Below, in pieces: positions 51,073-57,744 of a DNA stretch of 57,744 nt. Source of the DNA: Deltaproteobacteria bacterium UBA5799 (GTDB lineage: Bacteria; Desulfobacterota; GWC2-55-46). A program made the position numbers and the translations under genes. The stretch's first letter is position 1; every line of letters begins with the position of its first letter. Location of the stretch: the NCBI GenBank assembly GCA_002418185.1, contig DIDN01000105.1, positions 1 through 57,744 of the forward strand, in the 5' to 3' direction. Below the pieces are notes generated by a model, which saw only the letters and a program-made list of their open reading frames with translations, did not search any database and was not told the origin of the DNA.

Positions 51073-51282
51073 TTAGTTCTGTGGCTCTCCGGCAGGGGGC
51101 TGCTGGTCAGCCGGAGGGGCGGTCTGGTCCTCAGCCGGGGGCTGCTGGTCAGCCGGAGGAGCCGGCTGCTCGGCTGCCGGGGGCGCCGGCTGCTCCTGGG
51201 CAGGCTCCTGCCTCTGGCAGGCAGTCACGAACGTTGAAAGACCGAAGACGGCGATAACGAGAGCGAATCCAAACTTTTTCAT
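51073..51282 (-). CDS. Small Pro/Gln-rich lipoprotein
   Basis: 69 aa from ATG 51282 with AAAAGGAG upstream. The signal peptide MKKFGFALVIAVFGLSTFVT is followed by the lipobox Cys (VTAC). The mature part is low-complexity: repeats of QQPPA/QPAPPA/ADQQPPA rich in Pro, Gln and Glu. It is probably an outer-membrane or periplasmic lipoprotein spacer. No family recognised. Confidence 0.8.
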   Translation of the reverse strand: MKKFGFALVIAVFGLSTFVTACQRQEPAQEQPAPPAAEQPAPPADQQPPAEDQTAPPADQQPPAGEPQN

Positions 51283-51352
51283 TTTCTTCTCCTTTTTGAA
51301 AGTTTTTTTGCTTCCGGTCTGACTACCCTGGCAATCCTGATGCAACGGTTTT

Positions 51353-51427
51353 TCAAACCCCCCTGAAAGGATTCACCAGCCTCCTTCCCAAGGGGCCTAC
51401 TTCACCTCGCAAAACCCGTAGGCACAT
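51353..51427 (-). CDS. Candidate 24-aa leader peptide
   Basis: ATG 51427 follows AAGGGAG by 5 nt and opens a 24-codon frame (starting MCLRVLRGEVGPLGRRLVNP) that stops at 51353, 70 nt ahead of the lipoprotein start. The product is basic. Support is the ribosome site only. The remainder of 51283-51620 holds no other feature apart from a weak TTTACA promoter-like element. Confidence 0.3.
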   Translation of the reverse strand: MCLRVLRGEVGPLGRRLVNPFRGV

Positions 51428-51620
51428 ATATTCTCCCTTATATAAAAAATCCTTTGCCGGACTGCGCCGAAAAAGGATTTGAGTTACAGGACAGGCAAGA
51501 TGCCCGAACTATCGGGATGATGGGACCGAGGATAACCTGAATCATGCGCACTGTAAACTGAAAAAAAGCGGTTTATGCGCCCGGATGAAAAATTCCGGCA
51601 CTGGCGCACCCCGTCCTCCC

Positions 51621-52385
51621 TCATTCGACCCGGACCTCCACCTCTTCGGAAAAGAGTATCCTGCCGGAAGGCCTCTGAAAAAACCCCGCCTTGTCGGTAT
51701 TTTCCGTCCCGTAGAGGAATGCGGCAGCAATCGTATATACCCCGGGAGCCATTGGCGCCCTGAGCCTGTAGGTCACGGTGCCCCCGGGCAGGAGGTCTTT
51801 TTCCAGGTCAAATTCCTGCCCCTCCAGGGCCGCGTAGTTCAGGTTCGAAGGCAACCCCTCGCCCCTCTTTTCGAACCAGCTCCTCTGGGGCTTGCCGTCC
51901 TGCCCCATGAGCTCGGGTTCGCCGAGCACCTGCCAGCCGGAGGATGAGACCGGCCTTGACTGGAACCTCAAGGCCCTGTCCACGAGCATGATGCCGATTG
52001 CCGGGCCGTTTCCGCCCCTTGCCTTTACCTCGACGACCACCTCGTCCCCGGCCTTCACGCTCTCCGGTGCGGCGACGGTTACCGAGGACCTGGAATCTAT
52101 GAGCCTTGCCACCCTTATGACCTCCTCTTTTTCATCGTCGGTAAGCTCGATGTAAGGAGAAGGCGGAAGCTTGGAGCGCACCAGGGCGTAGTGCTTGGTC
52201 TCGGGGACCTCGGCCTTCGCGAAATCAGGCGGCGCCTCGGGCATGTACTCGGCCCTCGCGGCTGAGTGGCACGATGCGCAGAACGGGCCGGTGTCGGTCA
52301 GGTACATCGGGGTCCCGTTCGGGTACGGAAGCGCGGCGGAAGGGGCGGCAATCGTAAAGAGCAGCGAAAAAAGCGCTTTTTTCAT
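51621..52385 (-). CDS. Periplasmic monohaem c-type cytochrome-like protein
   Basis: 254 aa. The signal peptide (MKKALFSLLFTIAAPSAA) is followed by one haem-attachment motif, CASCH (about residues 36-40). Residues 100-200 form an Ig/reelin-like beta domain (VTVAAPESVKAGDEVVVEVKARGG). The C-terminal part (GTVTYRLRAPMAPGVYTIAAAFLYG) resembles an accessory beta domain. The axial Met could lie in MYL or MPEAPP just nearby. AGGAGAAGGCAGG precedes the start. Electron-transfer partner unknown. Confidence 0.8.
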   Translation of the reverse strand: MKKALFSLLFTIAAPSAALPYPNGTPMYLTDTGPFCASCHSAARAEYMPEAPPDFAKAEVPETKHYALVRSKLPPSPYIELTDDEKEEVIRVARLIDSRSSVTVAAPESVKAGDEVVVEVKARGGNGPAIGIMLVDRALRFQSRPVSSSGWQVLGEPELMGQDGKPQRSWFEKRGEGLPSNLNYAALEGQEFDLEKDLLPGGTVTYRLRAPMAPGVYTIAAAFLYGTENTDKAGFFQRPSGRILFSEEVEVRVE

Positions 52386-52697
52386 CCTGCCTTCTCCTGT
52401 TTGATTTCATGAGGTTAAAATGCAGCTATGTTGAATCTACACCGATATTCAGGCCTGTCAAGCTTGACGAAAGCCGAGAAATACAGAATATTTAGTTCAT
52501 GTCTGCCGCCCCGGTTGACCCGGGGCGTGCCCGGCATGCGGCGGGCGTCCCCCGATATTCCGATTACTCGCGAGGCGTCCGGCTGCCGGGCATGAACGCA
52601 GGGGTCGGCCCGCTTGGCGGCCAGGAACAGCCAAGAGCAGGGAAGCGCTCTTCAGCCCGCCTAAATGCGCCAGGAACGGTCCTTCGGGAAAAGGAAG
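52386..52697. other. Intergenic stretch, nothing recognisable
   Basis: This 312-bp divergent gap has ordinary base composition. No aptamer, operator or ORF with support was found; the frame at 52499-52744 has no ribosome site and is not conserved-looking. Confidence 0.5.
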
Positions 52698-54908
52698 ATG
52701 GAAGAAAAGAACTCACGCCAGGGCAGGCCGGATCGCAAGCATAATGCCAGGACCCACACGCCCGCGAGGATCCTTTTGATCCTCGTCATTTCGGTCTTAT
52801 TCGCCGAATCCCTCATAATGCTCTTCCTGTATTTCTACAGGGACCTGCTGGACCCGGTCCATGCGATCTTCATAGACGCCCCGTTCCTTGTGCTCATCCT
52901 CTCTCCGATTCTCTATTTTCTGACATTCAGGCCTCTCCTCGCGCTGGTCGAAAAGCGCGAGGAAGCCGAGAGAACGGCCTTAAGGGAAAGGGACAGGTTC
53001 CAGAAATACCTCGAAGTGGCGGGCGTGATGGTGATAATGCTCGACCGGGAGGGGAAGGTGCGCCTCATAAACAGGAACGCCAACCAGACGCTCGGGTGCA
53101 GGGAGGAAGACGTCCTCGGCACGGACTGGGTAGAGAACTTCGTTCCGGCAAGGCTGAGAAGAGAGGTCAGGCTCGAGTTCGACAGACTTATGTCCGGCGG
53201 CAGGGGGGCCGAAGGCTATTTTGAAAACCCGGTATTGACCTGTAGCGGCGCGGAAAGGGACGTGCTGTGGCACAACGCCGTACTTACGGAAGGCGGCGTC
53301 GTAACGGGCGTCCTGAGCTCCGGCGAGGACATAACCGAGAGAAAAAAGACCGAGATGGCCTTGAAGGAGAGCGAAACAAGGTACAGGCTCGTCCACAATA
53401 CCGCCTTCGACGGCATCATCATAGCCGACGCCAAGGACAGGATAATAGACTGCAACGAGAGCGCCGCACGGGCATTCGGATACCCCAAGGAAGAGTTCAT
53501 CGGCCAGAAGGTATCGGTAATCGTTCCCGAAAAATACAAGAAGGCCCACAAGGAAGGGCTCGAGAGGTTCCTCAGGACCGGGGAGAGCAGGGTACAGGGC
53601 AGGATACTCGAATACGAAGGGGTGAGGAAGAGCGGGGAGATTTTCCCGCTGGAGCTGGCCCTCAACCATTTCACCCTCGGAGGGGTGATCCACTTCACGG
53701 CGATGGTGCGGGACATAACCGAAAGGAAGCGCGCCGAGCGCGAAAGGGAGCTCATACAGGCGCGCCTGAGCCAGTCGCAGAAGATGGAGGCCATAGGGAG
53801 GTTCGCCGGGGGTATCTCCCACGATTTCAACAACATCCTGACGGCCATAAGGGGGAACGCGGAGCTGGCCATAGAGGAGATAAGGAAGTCCGACCCCGTG
53901 TATCCCCGCCTGGAAGGGATAATCAATTCCGTCATGCTCGCCTCCAAGCTTACGAGGCAGCTGCTGCTTTTCAGCCGCGGCCAGCCTTTCGAGCTCGTGC
54001 CGCTGAGCGTCAACAAGCTCGTCGAGGAGCTCCTGGTGATGATAACCCACATAATAGGCGAGGAGATCACCATCTCGACCGAGCTCGCCCCCGACCTCTG
54101 GACCATAGAGGCGGACGAGAGCAACATAGAGCAGGTCATAATGAACCTCGCCCTGAACGCGAAGGACGCAATGCCCGAGGGCGGCACGCTCCATATAAAG
54201 ACCGAAAACATCCTGATCGACGAGCGCCGGGCCAAGGCCGTTCCTGACGCGCGCCCCGGAGAGGCGGTCTGCCTTACGGTAGCCGACACGGGGGTCGGCA
54301 TAGAGAAGGAGTTCCTGCCCAGGATATTCGAGCCCTTCTTCACCACCAAGGAGGTCGGAAAAGGGACCGGGTTCGGCCTATCAATAGTATACAGCATAGT
54401 AAAACAGCACCGGGGCTGGCTGTCGGTCAAGAGCGAACCCGGCAAGGGCACCATATTCAGGATATATTTCCCGGCTGCGCCCAGGCGCCGCGAAGGGAAG
54501 GAACCGCGCGAGGCCAGGCCCCTGAAAGGCAGAGGCGAGAAGGTGCTCATCGTGGAGGACGACCTGCCGGTACGGGAGTTCACGAAGGCAGCGCTTGCGA
54601 ATAACGGGTTCAGGGTGGTTGAGGCCGGGAACGCCAGGGAGGCATTAGAGACGCTCGGGACGGAGCCGGATCTGAAGCTCGTACTCTCGGACCTGGTCTT
54701 GCAGGACAAGAGCGGCTTCAACCTGGCCGAAGAGGTCCTTGCGAGGAAGCCCGACACGGCTGTGGTGATAATGAGCGGCTACGCCGAAGAGGCCTCGCAC
54801 CCGCTGCTCAAGGAAAAGGGCTACGGCTTTCTGCCGAAGCCGTATTCGGTAGGGAGCCTGCTGAACGCCGTAATTGACGCGCTCAACCGAGCTCAAAAGG
54901 GCCGCTGA
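52698..54908 (+). CDS. Membrane-bound hybrid sensor histidine kinase
   Basis: 736 aa from ATG 52698 (ATG 52665 in frame is possible; neither has an ideal ribosome site). Two N-terminal membrane helices (ILLILVISVLFAESLIMLFL; FLVLILSPILYFLTF) are separated by a very short external loop. Then come PAS1 (about 110-230), PAS2 with PAC (about 235-355), HisKA with GGISHDFNNILTAI and the ATPase boxes NLALNAKDAM, ADTGVGI, GKGTGFGLSIVYSI. A C-terminal receiver domain follows (VLIVEDDLPVREF; phospho-Asp in LVLSDLVLQDKSG; Lys in FLPKPY). Signal unknown. Confidence 0.93.
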   Translation: MEEKNSRQGRPDRKHNARTHTPARILLILVISVLFAESLIMLFLYFYRDLLDPVHAIFIDAPFLVLILSPILYFLTFRPLLALVEKREEAERTALRERDRFQKYLEVAGVMVIMLDREGKVRLINRNANQTLGCREEDVLGTDWVENFVPARLRREVRLEFDRLMSGGRGAEGYFENPVLTCSGAERDVLWHNAVLTEGGVVTGVLSSGEDITERKKTEMALKESETRYRLVHNTAFDGIIIADAKDRIIDCNESAARAFGYPKEEFIGQKVSVIVPEKYKKAHKEGLERFLRTGESRVQGRILEYEGVRKSGEIFPLELALNHFTLGGVIHFTAMVRDITERKRAERERELIQARLSQSQKMEAIGRFAGGISHDFNNILTAIRGNAELAIEEIRKSDPVYPRLEGIINSVMLASKLTRQLLLFSRGQPFELVPLSVNKLVEELLVMITHIIGEEITISTELAPDLWTIEADESNIEQVIMNLALNAKDAMPEGGTLHIKTENILIDERRAKAVPDARPGEAVCLTVADTGVGIEKEFLPRIFEPFFTTKEVGKGTGFGLSIVYSIVKQHRGWLSVKSEPGKGTIFRIYFPAAPRRREGKEPREARPLKGRGEKVLIVEDDLPVREFTKAALANNGFRVVEAGNAREALETLGTEPDLKLVLSDLVLQDKSGFNLAEEVLARKPDTAVVIMSGYAEEASHPLLKEKGYGFLPKPYSVGSLLNAVIDALNRAQKGR

Positions 54909-54914
54909 CCGGTC

Positions 54915-54938
54915 CGGCCCCGCGGGGCCGCGCCCCGC
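54915..54938. terminator. Palindromic terminator between convergent genes
   Basis: CGGCCCCGCGGGGCCG (54915-54930) is a perfect palindrome close to the kinase stop, with GCCCTTTT shortly after. It serves kinase (+) and possibly radC (-). Confidence 0.55.
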
Positions 54939-54943
54939 CCTTT

Positions 54944-55657
54944 TCAGGGGCTTGCTGCGACGCAGTTGAACGGAAGGCCCATTGACCAGCCGTTCTCCCT
55001 GGCGCTGAAGTGCCTGTCCCTGCCGATTATCAGGTGGTCGATCACCAGTATGTCGACAGCGGCCGCGGCCCTGTCCAGCACCCTCGTAAGCTGCCTGTCC
55101 TGGCTCGACGGCGTGGGGTCGCCGCTCGGGTGGTTATGGACGAATATCACGGACCGGGCGTTGTGCCTGAAGGCCATCTCTATCGCCTTCCTCGGATAGA
55201 CGACGGTCTGGTTTATGGTGCCTTCGTGCAGCACGTCTATCGAGATGATCTCTTTTCTGAACCCCATGTATACCGCCAGGAACTTCTCCACCCTCTCGCC
55301 CGAGAGCGTAAGGCATAGGTAGTCCATGAGGTCGGCCATCCCGGCCTCGGCGTCCTGGCCTATTGTCCTCTCCTTCAGGTAGGCCCCTGCCAGCTCCTTG
55401 AAGAGCTTGACGAGCACTATGCCGTCGTCCCCGAGCGAGCCTTCGGCCCTGAGTTCCTCTGCCGAGGCGTCGAGCACGCCACGGAGGCTCCTGAACCTCT
55501 TCAGGAGCCTCTCCGAGACGGCCCTGGGGTCTTTCCTCGGCGCCGCGTAGGAGATTACGAGCTCGAAGAGCCGCTCCCTGCCGAACTCGCAGAGCCCGTA
55601 CGGGCCCGTGAGAGCGCTTAAAGCGGTCTTCCGCTGCCTACTGTGGTCATTGTCCAT
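54944..55657 (-). CDS. radC: RadC-family JAMM protein
   Basis: 237 aa from ATG 55657, preceded by AAAGGAG; the longer open frame upstream crosses the luxI promoter. Residues 1-100 are a helix-hairpin-helix region. The C-terminal JAB/JAMM metal motif is VFVHNHPSGDPTPSSQD, followed by LDRAAAAVDILVIDHLIIG. Despite the name, no DNA-repair function is firmly shown for RadC. It diverges from luxI. Confidence 0.95.
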   Translation of the reverse strand: MDNDHSRQRKTALSALTGPYGLCEFGRERLFELVISYAAPRKDPRAVSERLLKRFRSLRGVLDASAEELRAEGSLGDDGIVLVKLFKELAGAYLKERTIGQDAEAGMADLMDYLCLTLSGERVEKFLAVYMGFRKEIISIDVLHEGTINQTVVYPRKAIEMAFRHNARSVIFVHNHPSGDPTPSSQDRQLTRVLDRAAAAVDILVIDHLIIGRDRHFSARENGWSMGLPFNCVAASP

Positions 55658-55754
55658 GCGAACTCCTTTCAGGATGCCTGCAGGCCTCTCTTCCCGTTTT
55701 GGGGCTTGCCGTTTCGAACACCGGAACGGCGGCATTATACACCAGGCGCCGCAC

Positions 55755-55788
55755 CCGGTACCCCTGCACTTTGGTACAGGGGTACCGG
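55755..55788. promoter_or_regulatory. Upstream lux-box-like operator (34-bp perfect palindrome)
   Basis: CCGGTACCCCTG (55755-55766) and CAGGGGTACCGG (55777-55788) are a perfect 12-bp inverted repeat with a 10-bp centre. The inner 20-mer CCCTGCACTTTGGTACAGGG (55762-55781) fits the NNCT-N12-AGNN consensus of LuxR-type boxes. Its centre is about 42.5 bp upstream of the start site predicted by the -10-like TATTTT (55802-55807). Confidence 0.75.
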
Positions 55789-55829
55789 AAATTAAACTTT
55801 TTATTTTACAACTATATAGCGCAAAAGTG

Positions 55830-55849
55830 AACTGACATACCTGCCAGTT
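55830..55849. promoter_or_regulatory. Downstream lux-box-like operator
   Basis: AACTGACATACCTGCCAGTT has perfect 5-bp arms (AACTG/CAGTT) and the same CT-N12-AG pattern. It is 27 bp before the luxI start codon and 68 bp (centre to centre) from the upstream box. Confidence 0.6.
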
Positions 55850-55876
55850 ACATGCTCCCGCTCTTCCTGCTAAAAA

Positions 55877-56542
55877 GTGGGCATGGAGCTTATATTCGAG
55901 GAAAGCGGTTTTATCGTAAAACGCATCATGGCGCCCGAGGAGGTCCAGGCGGCAATGGAACTCCGCCACCAGGTGTTCAGGGAGGAGCTTAGGTGGGTGC
56001 CTGTCTCCCCGGACGGGTCCGACAGGGACGGCTATGACGACTTCGCGGAGGGCATAGGCGTCTTCACCGGTAGAGGCGAGCTCATCGGCCATGTGCGCCT
56101 CATTCCCGCGCCTTGGCCCTACATGATAGAGAAGGACTTCGCGTGCCTCCTCCCGGAAGGGGGAGAGTTCAGGAAGACCCTCGAGATGGCTGAATCGACA
56201 AGGATCTGCGTAAGAAAGGATATGCGAAAAGCCATGGTCGGGGGCATGAGCCTCGCCCATCTCCTTTATAAGGCCATATACAACTGGTGTCTTATCAATG
56301 AAAGGAGGCACCTGGTGACGATAATCGAGGAGCGGTACTACATATACCTCAAGAGGTACTTCCCGTTCGTGCCGCTCGCGCCCTTCAAGCCCCTCGGCGA
56401 AGGCGTCATGTCCGGCATAGTGGTGCTCGACTGGAGGGAGTTCGAACAAAGGGCCGGCTCAAGGCGCCCGGAGTTTTTGGGATGGATGTCTAATCCAGTC
56501 GTCCATGCTCCATCATTATTGCAACCGCATGCGCTTTATTGA
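55877..56542 (+). CDS. luxI: LuxI-type acyl-homoserine-lactone synthase
   Basis: 221 aa from GTG 55877 (ATG 55883 is also possible; no clear ribosome site). The invariant residues of the family are present: Arg30, Phe34, Trp40, Asp49, Asp51, Asp54, Arg74, Glu106 and Arg109, in segments ELRHQVFREELRW, DRDGYDDF, GHVRLIP and ESTR. Asp49 replaces the usual Glu. It should make an acyl-homoserine lactone from SAM and an acyl-ACP or acyl-CoA. Two lux boxes precede it, and its 3' end overlaps luxR by 53 bp on the opposite strand. Confidence 0.9.
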   Translation: MGMELIFEESGFIVKRIMAPEEVQAAMELRHQVFREELRWVPVSPDGSDRDGYDDFAEGIGVFTGRGELIGHVRLIPAPWPYMIEKDFACLLPEGGEFRKTLEMAESTRICVRKDMRKAMVGGMSLAHLLYKAIYNWCLINERRHLVTIIEERYYIYLKRYFPFVPLAPFKPLGEGVMSGIVVLDWREFEQRAGSRRPEFLGWMSNPVVHAPSLLQPHALY

Positions 56543-57239
56543 CGGCGTCGAGCTTCCTTTCAATATTCTGCACGTGGAACTTGACCGTCCTCTCGCTTAT
56601 ATTGAGGATCACCGATATCTCCCAGTTCGTCTTTCCGGCCTTGACCCACTTGACTATCTCCTTTTCCCTCTCTGAAAGCGTGTCCACGCGGGGGTCCCTG
56701 TTGAGAGTCTTGCAGACCCTCAAGAGCGCCTGGTGAAGGTGGGGGGAGAGCACCTCGAGTATCTCCTTCTGGTGCTTCTGGAACCACTTGCCTTTTCCAG
56801 AGAAGGAGAACAGAGTGGTTGTTTTTGATTCGGACGCGTACATCCCGCCGCTTACGCCATGCGATATGCCGAAGTCCCTCGACGACATCAAGAGGTCGGT
56901 GAGCATGCCGTCAAAGAGGGAGTACGTCTCTTCCCATATCTGGGAGCCGGGGTCTTGAAGGTTCCGCAGCACTATTGGGTCCTGGAAATACAGCTCGTTG
57001 GCGCCGTATATCTGCAGCCACTCCATCGGATAGTTCAGGTTTATTATGTGCGGGGGGGCGAAGAGCCCCTTCTTGTCTCCCTTTCCCACGCCGCAGATGC
57101 CGTAGTCACCCGAGACCAGCCCCCTTATCCTGTCCAGCAGGCCCCGCAGGTCTTCTTCCGCCCTGCACGTCAGCGCCGAGTCGATGACGTCCAGGATGTT
57201 TGTGAGCTCATTTTTTGAGAATTTCCGGTAGTTAACCAT
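56490..57239 (-). CDS. luxR: LuxR-type acyl-homoserine-lactone-responsive regulator
   Basis: 249 aa. The N-terminal autoinducer domain keeps the key residues Trp74, Tyr78, Asp87, Pro88, Trp102 and Gly128 (MEWLQIYG, YFQDPIV, IWEETY, GISHGVS). The C-terminal GerE-type helix-turn-helix (187-245) has LSEREKEIVKWVKAGKTNWE and ISERTVKFHVQNIERKL. It should activate or repress lux-box promoters such as those ahead of luxI. Its ATG overlaps the stop of the preceding paralogue by 8 nt, with GAGGAGGGG as ribosome site. Confidence 0.95.
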   Translation of the reverse strand: MVNYRKFSKNELTNILDVIDSALTCRAEEDLRGLLDRIRGLVSGDYGICGVGKGDKKGLFAPPHIINLNYPMEWLQIYGANELYFQDPIVLRNLQDPGSQIWEETYSLFDGMLTDLLMSSRDFGISHGVSGGMYASESKTTTLFSFSGKGKWFQKHQKEILEVLSPHLHQALLRVCKTLNRDPRVDTLSEREKEIVKWVKAGKTNWEISVILNISERTVKFHVQNIERKLDAVNKAHAVAIMMEHGRLD

Positions 57240-57744
57240 CCAGCCCCTCCTCTATCTCACGCTCAGGTCCGAAAGATTCGCTTATGTCGATAGCAGGCGA
57301 TGTGCTTATCGCCCTTACCAGCGCCCCGTGCAGGTGGACCGCAAGTATGTCTCCGAGCTTCTTATGACGGTCCTTGAAGACGTTCCTGGCATTGGAGAAG
57401 CTGAATAGGGCTATCTTGTCGATGTCAGGCACATACACCGAGGCGGTTACCCCGTGTTTCAAGCGGTAATCGCCCGCGTTCTTCCTAAGGTCCCTGGACT
57501 TCTGGTCGTTGTAGCGCTTGAAGACGTCGGACCAGAGCTGGGTGACGGCGAAATTGGAGTGGAACCGGACGACCGGGTCGTCGCCCTGGTAATTGCATGA
57601 CACGTAACGGCTTACCCATTCCTCAGGGTAGTTGCCGTTCACGAACGAGGTTATTACGGGCTTGCCGGGCTCGAGCAGGCCACAGACTGCGTATTCGGCC
57701 CCGAAGAGGTCCCTTGATTCAAGGATGAGCTTCCTAAGGTCCTC
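57232..57744 (-). CDS. LuxR-like autoinducer-binding protein lacking a DNA-binding domain (partial)
   Basis: 170 aa are visible; the 5' end lies outside the window. The frame aligns with luxR: residues equivalent to Trp57, Tyr61, Asp70, Pro71, Trp85 and Gly113 of TraR are intact (EEWVSRYV, GDDPVV, LWSDVF, LKHGVT). After ILAVHLHGALVRAI it runs only about 25 residues and ends ...EREIEEGLDG at TAA 57232, where a helix-turn-helix should begin. No helix-turn-helix is found in another frame, because the next luxR starts there. It could sequester signal or heterodimerise with LuxR. Confidence 0.88.
   Translation of the reverse strand, partial: EDLRKLILESRDLFGAEYAVCGLLEPGKPVITSFVNGNYPEEWVSRYVSCNYQGDDPVVRFHSNFAVTQLWSDVFKRYNDQKSRDLRKNAGDYRLKHGVTASVYVPDIDKIALFSFSNARNVFKDRHKKLGDILAVHLHGALVRAISTSPAIDISESFGPEREIEEGLDG

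Noticed and set aside
52386..52697. Cyclic-dinucleotide riboswitch in front of the hybrid kinase
   Set aside because: None of the conserved GEMM or ydaO blocks can be found.
52499..52744. Open frame ahead of the hybrid kinase
   Set aside because: No ribosome site, no domain, odd composition (Gly/Arg-rich), and it overlaps the real kinase start in another frame.
55755..55788. 34-bp palindrome read as a transcription terminator
   Set aside because: It lies between divergent genes, where no transcript should end, and it contains a lux-box consensus at the activation distance from a promoter.
55658..56449. Upstream extension of the radC frame
   Set aside because: It runs antisense through the lux boxes and luxI. 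ATG 55657 has a good ribosome site and normal family length.
1..57744. CRISPR array, prophage or transposase
   Set aside because: No regularly spaced direct repeats, phage structural genes or transposase motifs were seen. The only dispersed repeats are short palindromic elements without genes.

Overview
The window is a gene-dense, high-GC (about 60%) bacterial chromosome segment with roughly 47 protein genes. Three things point to the former Deltaproteobacteria (Desulfobacterota) or a close relative: very heavy use of AGG (Arg) and ATA (Ile) codons, a long proteobacterial-type GyrB, and an anaerobic (Cbi-type) cobalamin operon beside a VanZ-like protein and a creatininase-family protein. The phylum is an inference. 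No rRNA, CRISPR array, prophage or transposase was found.

Layout. 1-3930: start of a probable nuclease/repair gene running off the left edge (-), tRNA-His, gyrB, and an NYN-nuclease/cold-shock protein. 4018-7932 (-): tatC, tatB/A, a universal stress protein, nicotinate phosphoribosyltransferase, a rhomboid protease and a lipoprotein. 8094-10042 (+): nitroreductase, thiol peroxidase and pirin. 10043-10345: a hairpin-rich gap with no gene. 10346-18279: aldo/keto reductase, a PD-(D/E)XK-like protein, a DUF362 ferredoxin protein, a DUF3047 protein, a giant AsmA-like protein and a methyltransferase. 18292-23474 (-): cytochrome c assembly protein, queE, a Lon-family protease and a CDF metal exporter. 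23565-26251 (-): modABC behind a molybdenum-cofactor riboswitch with its own terminator. 26350-27741: a PAS histidine kinase.

27830-38175 (-) is the cobalamin operon. In transcription order it reads: cobalamin riboswitch and terminator, cbiX-cbiC fusion, decayed cbiO remnant, cbtB and a small membrane partner, cbiD, repeat, cbiET, cbiL, cbiF, vanZ-like, creatininase-like, cbiG, cbiH, deoB. It covers much of the anaerobic corrin-ring pathway plus a cobalt uptake candidate. The cbiO fossil suggests an ECF cobalt importer was lost.

38323-40018: a diadenylate cyclase and trmJ. 40141-47152: a calcium-binding-motif protein and a surface-polysaccharide block (two tandem paralogous membrane proteins, a GT2 glycosyltransferase, an epimerase and a nucleotide-sugar dehydrogenase). 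47377-50022 (+): a zinc-ribbon protein, then myo-inositol-phosphate synthase and a TIM-barrel isomerase behind a structured leader. 50038-55657: DUF72, a lipoprotein, a monohaem cytochrome, a hybrid histidine kinase and radC.

The right end (55755-57744) is a quorum-sensing locus. A luxI-type synthase gene has two CT-N12-AG lux-box-like operators upstream. It converges on, and overlaps by 53 bp, a complete luxR. Directly upstream of that luxR is a second LuxR-type ligand-binding protein that ends before any DNA-binding domain. Two dispersed palindromic repeat families (122 bp and about 140 bp) sit in the intergenic gaps.
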